Of a stretch of 64,000 nt of DNA, positions 53,168-64,000 are shown in pieces (within the stretch, counting starts at the first letter, position 1; the number at the start of each line of letters is the position of its first letter). A program made the translations under genes and the position numbers. This DNA is from Saturnia japonica (taxonomy: Eukaryota; Arthropoda; Insecta; Lepidoptera; Saturniidae), in the NCBI GenBank assembly GCA_033032175.1, contig CM065322.1:15624001-15688000 (forward strand), in the 5' to 3' direction. The notes beneath the pieces were generated by a model that worked only from the letters and a program-made list of their open reading frames with translations, had not been told where the DNA came from and did no database searches.

Positions 53168-53924
53168 AAAATATACATAACACTTTTCATAAAAGGATAA
53201 TTCATAATGGAAAATCTTTTTATTAAAATAGTTACACCATACGAGCAATAAATTAAAGCTAAAAATATTTCCTAAAAAAATATCTGGGTTTGTAAATAAA
53301 AATACGAATATACTTTAACACGTGGACTCTTTTAGATTATCCCTTTAACTGGATAATATTTTCGAAGCTTTCGAGTAAAACCAACATCACTTATTTAACT
53401 TATGACAATGTTTTCTTTAGAATTCTCTGTAAAAACATACTGCGAAGGTTTTCGATTGTGTAAATACATCTAAACATTATTATTTTTCAATCGTCAATAT
53501 TGATGTGGAGTGATGCTTTCCATGGCTGTCCATTAAATAATGAAGAAGTCGATGGTTTCGTAAATATTTTATTTTTACACTACTATAAAACATAATTCAT
53601 TTAGTTTGGAAAAGTAAAAAGAGACACAAGATGTATTTATCAGTTAACATTTTAAGTTTTCGGACTTAAAGTAGTTGAGACTGGAAAGATTTGAATAATT
53701 TACGAGTTCTGAGAACTTTCACTATGATTAGTCTGATAATGGCAGAGTGATTTGCAAGACAACTAAAGAAAAAAAGTACTTTACGAATTTTCTAATAGGT
53801 ATAAATTCTATTTGTATTTTAGAGTATTTTATATCTCGTTGTTGTTGCTAGTAAGCAATAAGCAATACACAATGCACTGTTTAATCAAGGGGTGTACAAG
53901 ACAATTTTTGACATAAAAGAAACC
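53168..53924. other. AT-rich non-coding DNA
   Basis: Nothing recognisable. Confidence 0.5.
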
Positions 53925-54070
53925 CAACTTCAACGATTGTGAGGAGTTTCCTGGTGTATCTCCCAAGTCGAAGGTCGAATGCCAGTGAAATTAAAATGGG
54001 ACCACCCATCTTGAAGTATTCGCTTTCCAACAAAAAAAAACACCTAAATAAGTTTAGAACATGGCTGATC
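53925..54070 (+). repeat. Dispersed repeat family Rcuc, copy 2
   Basis: AACTTCAACGATTGTGAGGA, GTATCTCCCAAGTCGAAGGT and GAAATTAAAATGGGACC match 50845-51060 and the reverse complement of 63745-63838. Confidence 0.6.
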
Positions 54071-54091
54071 ATCCTTAAATATATATATACG

Positions 54092-54560
54092 CTAGCTGTG
54101 CCCTGCAGTTTCACCCGCATATAATTTGGAAGAAATCACTGATTGATGATTTATAATACTTCATTATAGACAATATTTTTATCGGGCGGCCACATGGTCA
54201 CGCCTTATTGTGGCTCATGTATAAGACACAGATATATGCTATTGCTGACTTTTTTTATATATACACATGGACAATATTTTAGTAGAACATTGTATTGAGT
54301 TATCATTAGCCATTAAGCCAGCGCATGCCGCTAAAGAAATTCGCGAGGGCTTGGACTTCCGACTTACGTAACAAAAATCAATATTTAAGGCTAGCTAGAA
54401 ACTGTAACCTAATGTTATATAATCTATACTATTCCTCGTGAATCTGGTTATCATATAAAAGAATAATTTTTTGAATTGAAACTGGTAGTTCCAGAGATTA
54501 TAGTGTTTAAACAAACAAAAAACCTTTTCCGCTTTATTATATTATTAGTATTTGTATAGA
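54092..54560 (-). mobile_element. Non-autonomous Helitron, family 1, copy 3 (minus strand)
   Basis: On the minus strand it starts TCTATACAAATACTAATAAT, continues AAGCGGAAAAGGTTTTTTGT and ends TGCAGGGCACAGCTAG. It is shorter than copies 1 and 2 and somewhat decayed. Confidence 0.68.
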
Positions 54561-54639
54561 TTTTACGTTTTTTTTTAATGTGGAATGATTCGTATAATTT
54601 ATAACCACAATATGCTAGTCCTTACTATTTCAAATTTCG

Positions 54640-55200
54640 AACTCTACGTCCCTATGAGGCCGTGTCCTACAAGTGCATAACCTCTTTAAGCTTAGAAACA
54701 ATCAAATGAGGTACTAATATAGTACGGTGACTTTCGAGACATTCCAATTTTAAAGAGTATTTGCTTAGGTTTTTCGCGAGTTCAACCTTTTTTGGATAAA
54801 ATTAGATTAAGTTTTCAAACATATGTCAAAATAAAATGTAATTTAAATCAAAAGCACTAAGGAGTATTGATATCAACTTTCAAAAAAATCACCGCTAAAA
54901 TAACTTTCTATTCCTTTTTAACCCCATTAGGGGATGAATTTCAATAAAATACGAAACAGGTCTAACATGAATTCTGTTAAAAAAGGTTTATGCAAAATTC
55001 CAAGTAGATTGGACCAAGGAATAACGTTGTACCATACAAATTTTGCCCCCCTTTTACACCCCCTTAGGAGTAGAATTTCTGAAAATCCTTTCTTATCGGA
55101 TGCCTACGTCATACAAAGAACACACCCTCCTAGTTTCAGGTCTCTATGCAGTTAGGCAATGCGTTGATCCGTCAGTCAGTCATTCAGGACAAAACATTTT
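54640..55200. repeat. Probable degraded repeat with CCCCTTAGGGG-like words
   Basis: ACCCCATTAGGGGATGAATT (about 54920) and CACCCCCTTAGGAGTAGAAT (about 55058) look like two diverged copies of one motif with similar text after each. The 73-codon frame here is not a gene. Confidence 0.35.
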
Positions 55201-55381
55201 ATGTGTATAGATGAGAACCTTCTAGTTTTTGTGAAGTTGTTTAAAACATTTAATTTTGGGTTAATTCCTGTGGTTTCGATGGGAAATTCAACGAGCTATT
55301 ACAGTTTGGTATTTAGAAAGACATACAAAATACAGAAATCTGTTCTGATGTTTACAAAATCTATAGGTACTTATTATTATA

Positions 55382-58300
55382 AATGGCCGTGGTGGTCCCG
55401 GCTTAGAATTGACCCCTCCATCTCTACCCGTGGATGTCGTAAGAGGCGACTAAGGGGGAAAAAAAGCTAGGAGATGGGCAGCAGCATCCCCTACTTAAAC
55501 AATAAAAAGCAATATCTGCGCTCGCCAACCCGCAAGCCCAGTGTGGCGAGAAAACGACAAGAACGACCAGGCCCCCAGTCCCCGGCGGCCCCGCTATTCC
55601 TAGTTTCGGTAACGGCTATGGTAACGGCGGGGCAGGGGGTGCTAAGAATCCCCGGAAGAGTTCCAGCTACCGAACCCCACGACAACTGGCCCTGGCAACA
55701 TATAGTAATCGCACTTTGAGGACTGACGAGAAGATTGTCGAGCTGGAAGAGGAAATAGACAAGTTACACTGGGATCTTATAGGATTATCAGAAGTCCGAA
55801 GAGAGGGTGAGGACACGATAATCATGAAATCAGGTAACTTGTTCTATTACAGAGCGGGCGACCAACAGTCCCTAGGTGGTGTCGGGTTTATCGTCCGGAA
55901 GTCTCTCATTAACAACATCGTGACCATCGACAGTGTGTCGAGCAGGGTAGCGTACCTAATACTCAAAATATCCAAAAGATATTCGTTGAAGGTCATACAG
56001 ATTTACGCACCGACCTCGGCACACCCTGATGATGAAGTGGAGGTTTTGTATGAGGACATTAGTAGGGCCATACATACCTCGAAAACCCACTTCACTGTTG
56101 TAATGGGAGACTTTAACGCAAAGCTGGGCAAAAGAGATGGTGAAGAATTGGGAGTGGGGCAATTTGGTTATGGGCAACGGAAACCTAGGGGCCAGAGGTT
56201 GGCCGATTTTATGGAGAAAGAGGGACTCTTTATGATGAACTCTTTCTTCCAGATGCCACCTCATAGGAAATGGACCTGGATGAGCCCCGATGGTTCCACG
56301 AAAAATGAGATAGACTTCATCATGACCACGAAGAGACAAATATTCAATGATGTCACTGTGATCCACAGAGTGAAAACCGGCAGTGATCATCGAATGGTTA
56401 GAGGCACATTGAATATCAATCTAAAAATAGAAAGGTCTCGCCTGATGAAGTCTACGCTCCGACCCTCTAATGCTCAACTCCAAAACCCCGAGAGTTTTCA
56501 ACTCGAATTGAAAAACCAATTCGATTGCCTAGATAGTTGCGTCTCCGTAGATGATATTAGTAATAGGCTGGTAGAAACTGTCCATGCGGTTGGGTCCAAG
56601 TTCTTTAATACTCACCGTAGCAATAGGACTCAAAAGATATCAGATCAAACCCGAAAACTCATGGCGGATCGGCGTGGTATGGCGCTGCAGTCTTCCGATG
56701 ATGCTAAGTTCTATAAGCAGCACAATAGATCTATTCATAAATCCTTGCGACACGATGTCCGGTCTTACAATACCAAAAGTATTAAAGAGACGATAGAGCG
56801 GAATAAAGGCTCCAAAGTGTTTGCAAGGAATGCATCTATTGGGCAGAACCAGTTGACGAAGCTGAAAATGGATGATGGCAGCGTAGCGTCCACCAAGCCA
56901 GAGGTATTAAGGGAGATCGAAAGGTTCTATGGGCAGTTATATACCTCGTCAACTAAGCCTGTTACCAGCCCGGCTAAAGATCCGAGAGCCGGGCTGACCC
57001 GACACTATACCGAAGATATCCCCGACATCACCCTGTATGAGATTAGGATGGCCCTTAAGCAGCTTAAGAACAACAAGGCGCCGGGTGATGACGGAATTAC
57101 ATCAGAGCTTCTTAAAGCGGGTGGAACACCGGTACTTAAGGTCCTGCAGTAGCTCTTTAATTCCGTTATACTCGAGGGTAAATAGCCGGAAACGTGGGGC
57201 AGCAGCGTGGTGGTCCTGTTCTTCAAGAAAGGTGATAAAACCTTATTGAAGAACTATCGGCCCATCTCGTTGCTGAGCCATGTTTATAAGCTGTTTTCGA
57301 GGGTCATCACGAATCGTCTCGAGCACAAGTTTGATGACTTCCAGCCTCGCGAACAAGCCGGTTTCCGAAAAGGCTTTAGCACCGTAGACCACATCTATAC
57401 GCTGCGGCAGATTATACAGAAGACTGAGGAGTATAATCTTCCTTTATGCTTAGCGTTCGTGAACTACGAAAAAGCCTTTGATTCGGTCGAAACCTGGGCA
57501 GTGTTGCAGTCTCTCCAGCGGTGCCGTATTGACTATCGATATATCGAAGTGTTGAAGTGCTTGTACAACAACGCCACCATGTCGGTCCGAGTACAGGAGC
57601 AGTGCACGAAGGCAATTCCTTTGAGACGAGGCGTTAGACAGGGAGACGTAATATCTCCGAAATTGTTTACCGCCGCTCTAGAGGACGCCTTCAAGCTCCT
57701 GGAATGGCAAGGACTCGGCATCAATGTCAATGGTGAGTACATCACTCACCTTCGATTTGCTGACGACATCGTAGTCATGGCAGAATCGCTGGAAGATCTT
57801 GGCACAATGCTCGATGGCCTCGACAAAGTTTCTCAACAGGTGGGCCTTAAAATGAACATGGACAAGACGAAAATCGTGTCGAATGTCCATGTGGTGCCCA
57901 CCCCAGTATCAGTTGGGAACTTTTGTCTAGACGTTGTTGAAGAATATGTCTACCTGGAACAAACAGTCCAGTTAGGTAGGTCCGACTTTGAAAAAGAGGT
58001 CAGTCGACGAATCCAACTCGGCTGGGCAGCGTTCGGGAAACTGCGCGACGTCTTATCGTCCAAAATACCTCAGTACCTCAAAACAAAAAACTTTGACCAG
58101 TGTGTGTTGCCAGTGATGACATACGGCACAGAGACGTGGTCGCTCACTGTGGGCCTCATAAGAAAGCTCAAGGTCGCTCAGCGAGCTATGGAGAGAGCTA
58201 TGCTTGGTGTTTCTCTACGAGATCGGATCAGAAATGAAGAGATCCGTAGACAAACTAAGGTAACCGACATAGCCAAAAGGATTAGCAAGTTGAAGTGGCA

Positions 58301-58524
58301 GTGGGCGGGGCACATAGTTCGGAGAACTGACGGCCGTTGGGGCAGAAAGGTTCTCGAGTGGAGACCACGCACCGGAAAGCGCAGCGTAGGACGGCCCCCC
58401 ACTAGATGGAAAGACGACATAATAAAGGCCGCACAAGATCGGTCGCTCTGGAGATCTGTGGGGGAGGCCTATGTTCAGCAGTGGACGTCCTGCGGCTGAA
58501 ATGATGATTATGATGATGACTTAT
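55382..58524 (+). mobile_element. RTE-clade LINE, nearly complete
   Basis: 5' leader with CCCGTGGATGTCGTAAGAGG, one long ORF (endonuclease plus RT), then a 3' end of TGATGATTATGATGATGA repeats in place of a poly-A tail, which is characteristic of RTE elements. Both ends look natural, so the copy is close to full length. No clear target duplication was found. Confidence 0.8.
55506..58499 (+). pseudogene. RTE endonuclease-reverse transcriptase with two in-frame stops
   Basis: The frame opens at about 55506 with a Gly/Pro-rich lead (PPVPGGPAIPSFGNGYGNGG), then NRTLRTDEKIVELEEEI. Endonuclease motifs are IGLSEVRREG (Glu), IYAPTSAH, VMGDFNAKLG, NEIDFIM and TGSDHRMV. The RT has NNKAPGDDGITSELL, KNYRPISLLSHVYK, FVNYEKAFDSVE, LRRGVRQGDVISPKLF and LRFADDIVV. 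The C-terminus has KWQWAGHIVRRTDGRWGR. TAG codons at 57150-57152 and 57183-57185 interrupt it between fingers motifs. In motif A the catalytic Asp (FVDYEKAFD in relatives) is Asn. The copy is dead on both counts. Confidence 0.85.
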
Positions 58525-58751
58525 AATAAAATAGTCGAAATGTGTACATTGAAAATTTTTGAGAAAAAATAATTTATGGGGGGGTTCAGAATCTTAGACA
58601 GAACACATTTCGATAGGTTTTGAAATTTTTGGCCATCTGTGTGTATGTTTGAACGCCAATCACGTAAAACTACTGGACCGGATTTAATTAAATTTGGTAT
58701 GATTGTTGGTGATGAAGATTGGTCTGAAGATACATTTAGGATGCATTTTTA
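58525..58751. other. Short non-coding spacer
   Basis: AT-rich; TACTGGACCGGATTTAATTA resembles the conserved words of transposon ends, but no element can be bounded. Confidence 0.35.
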
Positions 58752-59020
58752 TACTGCCTTGTTAGCCTGGTGGTCGTAAGTGCGACTACTATAAGTGAAG
58801 TCCTGGACTCGAATCCCAGGTCGAGCAAAGTGTTATTGGGTTTTTCCTATGAAATTCTCAGTAGTAGCTCGGAGTTTGGTTTCGTGCCCGATTAATGTCA
58901 ATAGGCTCGCCACCTATTACATGGGACCTAAAATCATACTCGGCGAACTGTGTGTGTACATTAGTACACCTCTGCCTAATCCTTCGGGGAAAACAGGCGT
59001 GATGGTATGTTATGTTATGA
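58752..59020 (+). mobile_element. tRNA-derived SINE
   Basis: Box A (TAGCCTGGTGG, 58763-58773) and box B (GGACTCGAATCCC, 58805-58817) are correctly spaced for a polymerase III promoter. The body contains CCTTCGGGGAAAACAGGCGT and ends in TATGT/TATGA repeats. This matches the general plan of lepidopteran SINEs with a tRNA head. Confidence 0.72.
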
Positions 59021-59178
59021 GTCATTCTCACATCAAGGTGAATGGAGGTTATTATTTAGTTATTGTTTTTCATACACGAAATATGTATACCACGCAGACG
59101 AAGTCTTATTATATATAAGGCGTAATTTAATGCATGATACCGTCACCTGGGGCAGTCTTTTGAACCAGGGTGGCCCCA

Positions 59179-59200
59179 GTGACGAAGAAGAAGAAGAAGA
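59179..59200 (+). repeat. GAA microsatellite
   Basis: GACGAAGAAGAAGAAGAAGA inside otherwise non-coding DNA. Confidence 0.8.
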
Positions 59201-59358
59201 CACCATCCTTATTATCCTCAGTTGGGTTTCGAAGGATATCTGTAGCGATATGAATGGTCTGAACATTCAAACGAGAATGTGTTTCTTCTACACACAAATC
59301 TACTCTGTGGATGTTTTTGATGTGAAACATCCATAGGCAAGGGTAAACTTGATTGTTG

Positions 59359-59395
59359 GCGTGGCGATACAGGCCGTGGCGACGCATCGCCACGC
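59359..59395. repeat. Hairpin with two competing stems
   Basis: GCGTGGCGAT (59359-59368) pairs perfectly with ATCGCCACGC (59386-59395). GTGGCGA at 59376-59382 can also pair with TCGCCAC in the right arm. No gene depends on it visibly. Confidence 0.6.
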
Positions 59396-59627
59396 TATAT
59401 GTACTATGAATTATGAAATTATGAATATACAATTACGGAAATAATTCAAATAAATAAACAATTTTTACACGATTTCAAATAAATTGTATAATTATTGTAT
59501 TTAATAAATATGAATTTTTATGTAGTAATTAATGTATTTTATGGAACAAATTTGTAATGTTTTATCTTTTCATTATGCCATATCTGATTCCTCTCGTAAT
59601 CTCTTCTTTTAAGCATATAACTTATCT
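59396..59627. other. AT-rich non-coding DNA
   Basis: Nothing recognisable. Confidence 0.5.
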
Positions 59628-59897
59628 TCTATTCATTCAATTGAAAATTAAAGTGTCTGTTTGTAATGTCAAAATAACATTTTTTTTACTAAATACATAT
59701 GAAAGTATATACGACGATACCTATAACAAAAAGCCCATTTTTATAATTTTTGTCCGTAGTCTGTCTGTTTGTTCCGGGTAATCTCCGAAACGGTTGGACC
59801 GATTTTGACGGGACTTTCAGTGATAGATATAGGGTAGGATATAGATAGATATAGGGAGTAACTTTGGCTACTTTTATTTTAGAAAAACAATTAGGGT
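59628..59897 (+). mobile_element. Non-autonomous Helitron, family 2, 5' part only
   Basis: Starts TCTATTCATTCAATTGAAAA and follows the family-2 body (CTCCGAAACGGTTGGACCGA, GGGAGTAACTTTGGCTAC) up to AACAATTAGGGT. The family sequence then stops and mariner sequence begins. No family-2 3' end follows the mariner. Confidence 0.65.
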
Positions 59898-60960
59898 CAA
59901 AAAGAAAACATGAAATATCGGTATATTTACGAGTACGAGTTCTACCGTGGCACCAGTGCTGCAGAAACAGCTCGAAGGATTAATGATGTGTACGGCGCTG
60001 GTGTCGCAAAAGAAAGCACGGTACGTTTTAGTTTCAACATTTTCGTTTTGGAAATTTCGACCTTCAGAACCAACCCCGTGGACGGCCGGAGACCAAAGTG
60101 AAAAATGAAAAATTAAAAGCTATTGTGCAAGCGGATCCATCACAAAGCACTTCAGAGATAGCTTCAAGCTTCGGGAAAAGTAATAAAACTGTATTAATCC
60201 ACTTGAAGCAAATTGAGAAAGTAAAAAAACTTGAACGATGGGCACCTTAAGGATTGAGTGAATCGGACTTGCAAACACGCGTCGACTGCTGTGTTACTTT
60301 GCTCAACCGACACAATAATGAAGGGATTTTAAATCGAATCATTACTTGTGATGAAAAGTGGATAATATACGATAATCGGAAGTGCTCGTCGCAATGGCTG
60401 AACTCTGGAGACACAGCCAAATCCTGCCCTAAACGAAAATTGACTCAGAAAAATTTACTTGTGAGTGTTTGGTGGACTATAGCGCCGGTGTCGTTCACTA
60501 CAGCTTTCTAAAATCTGGTCAAACGATTACGGCAGATATTTAATGTCAGCAATTGCAAACCATGAAGGAAGAACTAGCTTCTAAACAACCGAGATCGGTC
60601 AGTCGCTTTAGACCACTGCTGCTTCACGACAACGCAAGACCACACACTGCACAACAAACAACACTACTAAGTTAGATGAGCTACAATTGGAATGTCTGCG
60701 ACATCCACCGTGCTCCCCGGACCTTGCTCCAACAGATTACCATTTTTTCCGGAATTTGGACTACTTCTTACAAGGAAAAAAATTCAACTCCTATGCGGCA
60801 GTCCAAACCGCCTTCAAAGAGTTTATTGATTCTCACCCCCATGGTCATTTTAGTAAAGGGATCAATGAACTACCTGTGAGAGGGCAAAAGTGCATAGATA
60901 ACAACGGTGCATGTTATGATTAATTAAATATATATTACAAAAAAAAAATTGTCTTTATAA
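59898..60960 (+). pseudogene. mariner transposase relic (cecropia-like)
   Basis: Starts at about 59910 with an N-terminal helix-turn-helix part (YEFYRGTSAAETARRINDVY). Next come KVKNEKLKAIVQADPSQSTS and SFGKSNKTVLIHLKQI. The catalytic region has ITCDEKWIIYDN (first Asp), LLHDNARPHTAQQTTLL (second Asp) and HPPCSPDLAPTDYHFFRNLD (third Asp). It has frameshifts near 60050-60100, 60480 and 60670 and stops at about 60248-60250 and 60540-60542. About 340 residues are covered, the usual mariner length. No terminal inverted repeat is clear; the left end abuts the Helitron fragment. Confidence 0.82.
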
Positions 60961-61599
60961 TCCTCCCGTACAAAACGCCAATTTCATATGTAAAGATCTA
61001 ATATTAAAATCCTAATTCTATCATGATAATCAGAAAGATAATATTCCACAGCTTAAATTTGGTAACCAGAAATAAAATGATTTACCATATTGGCACAACT
61101 AAAGCCGTGAAATAAAATTTATTATAATCTCCAAAATCAGGACTATTTTACGGAAGTTTCGGTTCCTTGTGCAACAATGAAACATTGAAGCAAACATGTT
61201 GAAAAATTGATATCACCTCAATCGAATGTTAGCACTAACTTGAAGGTTATAAAGTTTAAAATAATTTGTCGTAAACTTCACCTCTTAAGAAGTTGGAGCA
61301 ATTTATTTCGTGACACGCGGCTCATTATTTCGACGACCAATCTTTCTGTAAGTATAATAGTTATTTTATTAGTTATATTTTGTAACATTCAGTGTTAATA
61401 CTTCCACGTCTCGACATTAACATTATCCTAATCTTTAGTCCTCTGCTTCATTTTCTTCTGTATTTCTCTGGACAGGATTAACGTCTCATTAAGAACTCGA
61501 CTATTCAATTAATTCTGCTAATGTAAGCATTTACAAGTGGTTATCTGCATTTTAATTATATTAATTACAACCTTGCCCTTTTTTAAATAAATTGCTTAA
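60961..61599. other. AT-rich non-coding DNA
   Basis: The first 50 bases (CCTCCCGTACAAAACGCC, CATATG) may still be mariner 3' UTR or terminus. Otherwise nothing is recognisable. Confidence 0.4.
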
Positions 61600-61971
61600 C
61601 GCTTGGCCTTAGTCCCACCAGGTGGAAAGTGAAGACGAGTCCGTGGATGGTACGCGTTCGCTCAGTAGAAACTGAATCGGTCTTTTTTAGAAAAATACTA
61701 AATTATACGATTCAGGAAAAGTAGACGCGGATAGTGAGTTCCATTAATTAACCGTTCTATAATAAAGGAAGATACAAAGCGCATCGTCTGAATAAAAGCA
61801 ATATCTACTACGTATGGAATGAAGGCCCATACGGAATCTGGTAGTCCTGAGATGAAATGGAGAGGGTGGAATTAGTTGGTGCAGTTCGTGTGCACATTCA
61901 CCAAAGCAGCCTATAGAACACCGCAAGGCAAGCGACCCTACGCCTATGTTCCAAACTATGAATTTTTGCAC
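61600..61971 (-). pseudogene. LINE reverse transcriptase C-terminal relic
   Basis: On the minus strand: RCSIGCFGECAHELHQLIPP, SPFHLRTTRFRMG, FLYYRTVN, a stop, WNSLSASTFPESYNLV, a stop, and then VPSTDSSSLSTWW. This is the well-known tail (GECAHELHELIPPSPF...RTAKEWNSLPASVFP...NLGVFK) at the C-terminus of many lepidopteran LINE RTs. At least two stops make it dead. Only the tail is present, as expected for a 5'-truncated copy. Confidence 0.7.
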
Positions 61972-62700
61972 TTATTATTTATTCGAGCTCGTCGATCGAT
62001 ATACTTGCCTGGGGCTTGTTTTGTTTTAACTTGAAAATGAAGCGACTTTCATGCCATCTCCTTTAAAGTGGTTGTACTAAAACAGAATCTTTTGCGAATG
62101 TGCGCACAATAATTCAAAAAAGTTTTATTGCATTCGGACAAACAATTATACAGATATTTACCGTTATAACGCAGTAAAATCCTAATTAAAAAAATAAACT
62201 GGTATCGTTTTATATAACTGGTGTTTATGACACTTCGTGTAGGTACTTCAACAAACTATCGTAAATAAAAGCGTTCAATTTGCATAAAGCCCGTCTAGTT
62301 TCGCTAAATTTCAGTTGAAATTGTTTTTGTAGTTTGTAACGTCTCTTATGCTTCACCAAGTGATGAAATATGTGAAAAGACAGCTCTTTGTAAAACTTAA
62401 TTAATCTTGAGGGTTTAAAATTTGATGATTATGTAGGTGTAGATAATATATATTAAAAAAAAAATTACTAACTTTTCTTTATGGTTCATCCAAGTTTGGT
62501 TTATATTTGAAACGTTATTGCAACTAATATTTGAGTGTTTAATTAATGTTCTCAAGCTGTCAAATCGTATTATTACAAGTGAAGTATAATAAAAGTTCAG
62601 AAAAAGGTATTACATTACCTAAAGTGTTATCTATGGTAACATGAAAGAAATCTTGTATTATATGTAAAATAGGAAGAATTCTCGAATATTAAAATTTTAA
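61972..62700. other. AT-rich non-coding DNA
   Basis: Nothing recognisable. Confidence 0.5.
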
Positions 62701-62714
62701 ATTAAATATAATAA

Positions 62715-62830
62715 TGTATGTATGTCTGTTTTTAACCGACTTTAAAAAAAAGAGGAGTGTTCTCAATGCGGTTGTTTTTTTTAAATGGATTTTCAGCCAT
62801 CTTTGTTTGTTTGTTTGGTTGAAAGATTGT
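62715..62830 (+). repeat. Fragment of an interspersed repeat
   Basis: ACCGACTTTAAAAAAAAGAG followed by GTTCTCAATGCGGTTG is a form often repeated in lepidopteran genomes. It has no coding content. Confidence 0.4.
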
Positions 62831-62936
62831 CAACTCGCGTACGTAAGCTTATTTATATATTCAAAAATCTTAGACATGTCAATCTGTTATCACTTATTGC
62901 GTAACTACTTGGAGAGGGGCGTCAAAATCTAAATTG

Positions 62937-63740
62937 ATTATGCTTGAGAGAGCCCAAAGAGCTGTACTAAAAGTAATGTTCTTCCTACCATATCAATTTC
63001 CAACTTTCCCGTTATATAAAACTGCAGATGTTTTATTGGTCCGTCAATTATTTATATCGCAACTAATAATAAAGATACACTCTACATTGATATATGATCC
63101 CAGCATGAACTCAACTCAACGGCGTAAGTACATGGTGTGTAAAAATAGATCATTTCATACAGCATTTTGCATCGATTTTTCTGTTTCCTTGGAGATTACG
63201 TATATAATAAAATAAATCGGGAAATCTCTATCTATGAAAAGACAAACTACCAATGTAAAAAAGTAATAACAAGCTGGCTAATAAAACTTAAAATACATAA
63301 ATGCAATATACTCTATATAACCTTTCAATATACATACAGCCAACAATACACACTCACAAAATCACACACGTACACACACAAACACACACACACACACGCA
63401 TTAATTACCATTGGGCACCATCAATTGCATAAATTAATCAATTATAAATATGTGTTTATTTTCTTTTTTCTAGTATCTATTGTTAGTAGTAGTATTCGTG
63501 GCATTATTATTGTTACTATTTTTTTTTTCTTTTGTTTTTTATTTTAGTGTCTCACTTTTTTATTATATTAACACGTTAGTAATGGGACGACAAGTGAATA
63601 TTTCTATTTTGGAGGCAAACCGACTGCCAAGACACAGGGTACCCTAGTTTGGTGTTATTTTTGATTTGTGTTTCTAGGTGTATATCAATTTTAACTTTTT
63701 GCATAAATAAACTTATTATTATTATTATAAATCATTATTA
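62937..63740 (+). mobile_element. 3' end of a LINE with TTA-repeat terminus
   Basis: An open stretch (LERAQRAVLKVMFFLPYQFP, then PLYKTADVLLVRQLFISQLI) to about 63210 matches the C-terminal region that follows the RT in CR1-type LINEs (the usual ...QRR.LR.I...P...LY..A.VL.VRQLF). A 3' UTR follows, and the end is AATAAACTTATTATTATTAT, a short-repeat terminus common in such elements. It is 5'-truncated. Confidence 0.55.
63355..63400 (+). repeat. CA microsatellite
   Basis: Imperfect ACACAC run within the LINE 3' UTR. Confidence 0.8.
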
Positions 63741-63744
63741 TTGT

Positions 63745-63838
63745 TTATGAAATGATTTAGATGATTCTTATTTTGTTTGAAAGGAATACCTCAAGGGTGG
63801 GTCTTATTTTAATTTCATTGACATCAGTTGGTTTTCTT
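63745..63838 (-). repeat. Dispersed repeat family Rcuc, copy 3
   Basis: The minus strand reads CAATGAAATTAAAATAAGAC, CCTTGAGGTATTCC and AAGAATCATCTAAATC, matching 50845-51060. Confidence 0.6.
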
Positions 63839-64000
63839 TATATTGTTACACCCGTGGGTATTAAAAATGCCGATGTTTGACGTGAAGAAGATTTATTTTA
63901 ATTTCACACAGTTACGAATTACACAAACTCACAACACTGTTATTTATTTCACTGTGGTTTCGCTTCCTTTTATCGCTCGTTTTATCGCTTTATAATTTAA
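63839..64000. other. AT-rich non-coding DNA to window end
   Basis: Nothing recognisable. Confidence 0.5.

Noticed and set aside
54934..55155. 73-codon frame
   Set aside because: It lies in a degraded repeat with no domain character.

Overview
This window is eukaryotic, AT-rich and dominated by transposable elements. It fits an insect, most likely a moth or butterfly: there are Jockey, CR1-like and RTE LINEs, a cecropia-type mariner, a ZMYM-type hAT, short Helitrons that start TCTATA and end in CACAGCTAG, and tRNA-derived SINEs. The species cannot be named from the sequence. I see no rRNA, no intact tRNA, no CRISPR array, no prokaryotic operon and no virus. Almost every long reading frame belongs to a transposon. 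Host coding sequence is limited to one well-supported minus-strand immunoglobulin V-set exon of sidestep type (52049-52181) and a few weaker exon candidates.

Layout. 1-4582 is non-coding, with a dispersed repeat and a MITE. 4583-8769 is a decayed CR1-like LINE (PHD-finger ORF1, endonuclease/RT ORF2, poly-A). 8870-9578 is an old Jockey 3' end. 10240-19785 is a decayed hAT transposon, and a full-length minus-strand Jockey LINE (12931-18946, exact 10-bp target duplication) lies inside it. 19786-26480 is mostly non-coding, with Helitrons, a palindromic MITE, an RT relic and one exon candidate.

26490-44327 is the most unusual part. A second CR1-like LINE is split in two, with its endonuclease-RT linker at 26490-27067 and its RT at 42362-43943. 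About 15 kb of other DNA lies between the halves. That DNA includes three Jockey copies (C, D, E), each followed by a copy of the same non-Jockey segment (three copies in all, one lacking its start), and a run of 276 A followed by 194 G. Copies 1 and 2 of the segment agree with each other against copy 3. Jockey D resembles the distant Jockey A rather than its neighbour C. Misassembly or haplotype mixing is therefore as likely as a true nested amplification. The segment itself carries a possible small two-exon gene.

44328-64000 is a mosaic of short Helitrons, two SINEs, a nearly complete RTE LINE (55382-58524), a mariner relic abutting a truncated Helitron, and 3' ends of two further LINEs. 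No set of genes here forms a pathway. What links the features is nested insertion, target-primed reverse transcription (target duplications, poly-A tails, 5' truncation) and rolling-circle insertion.
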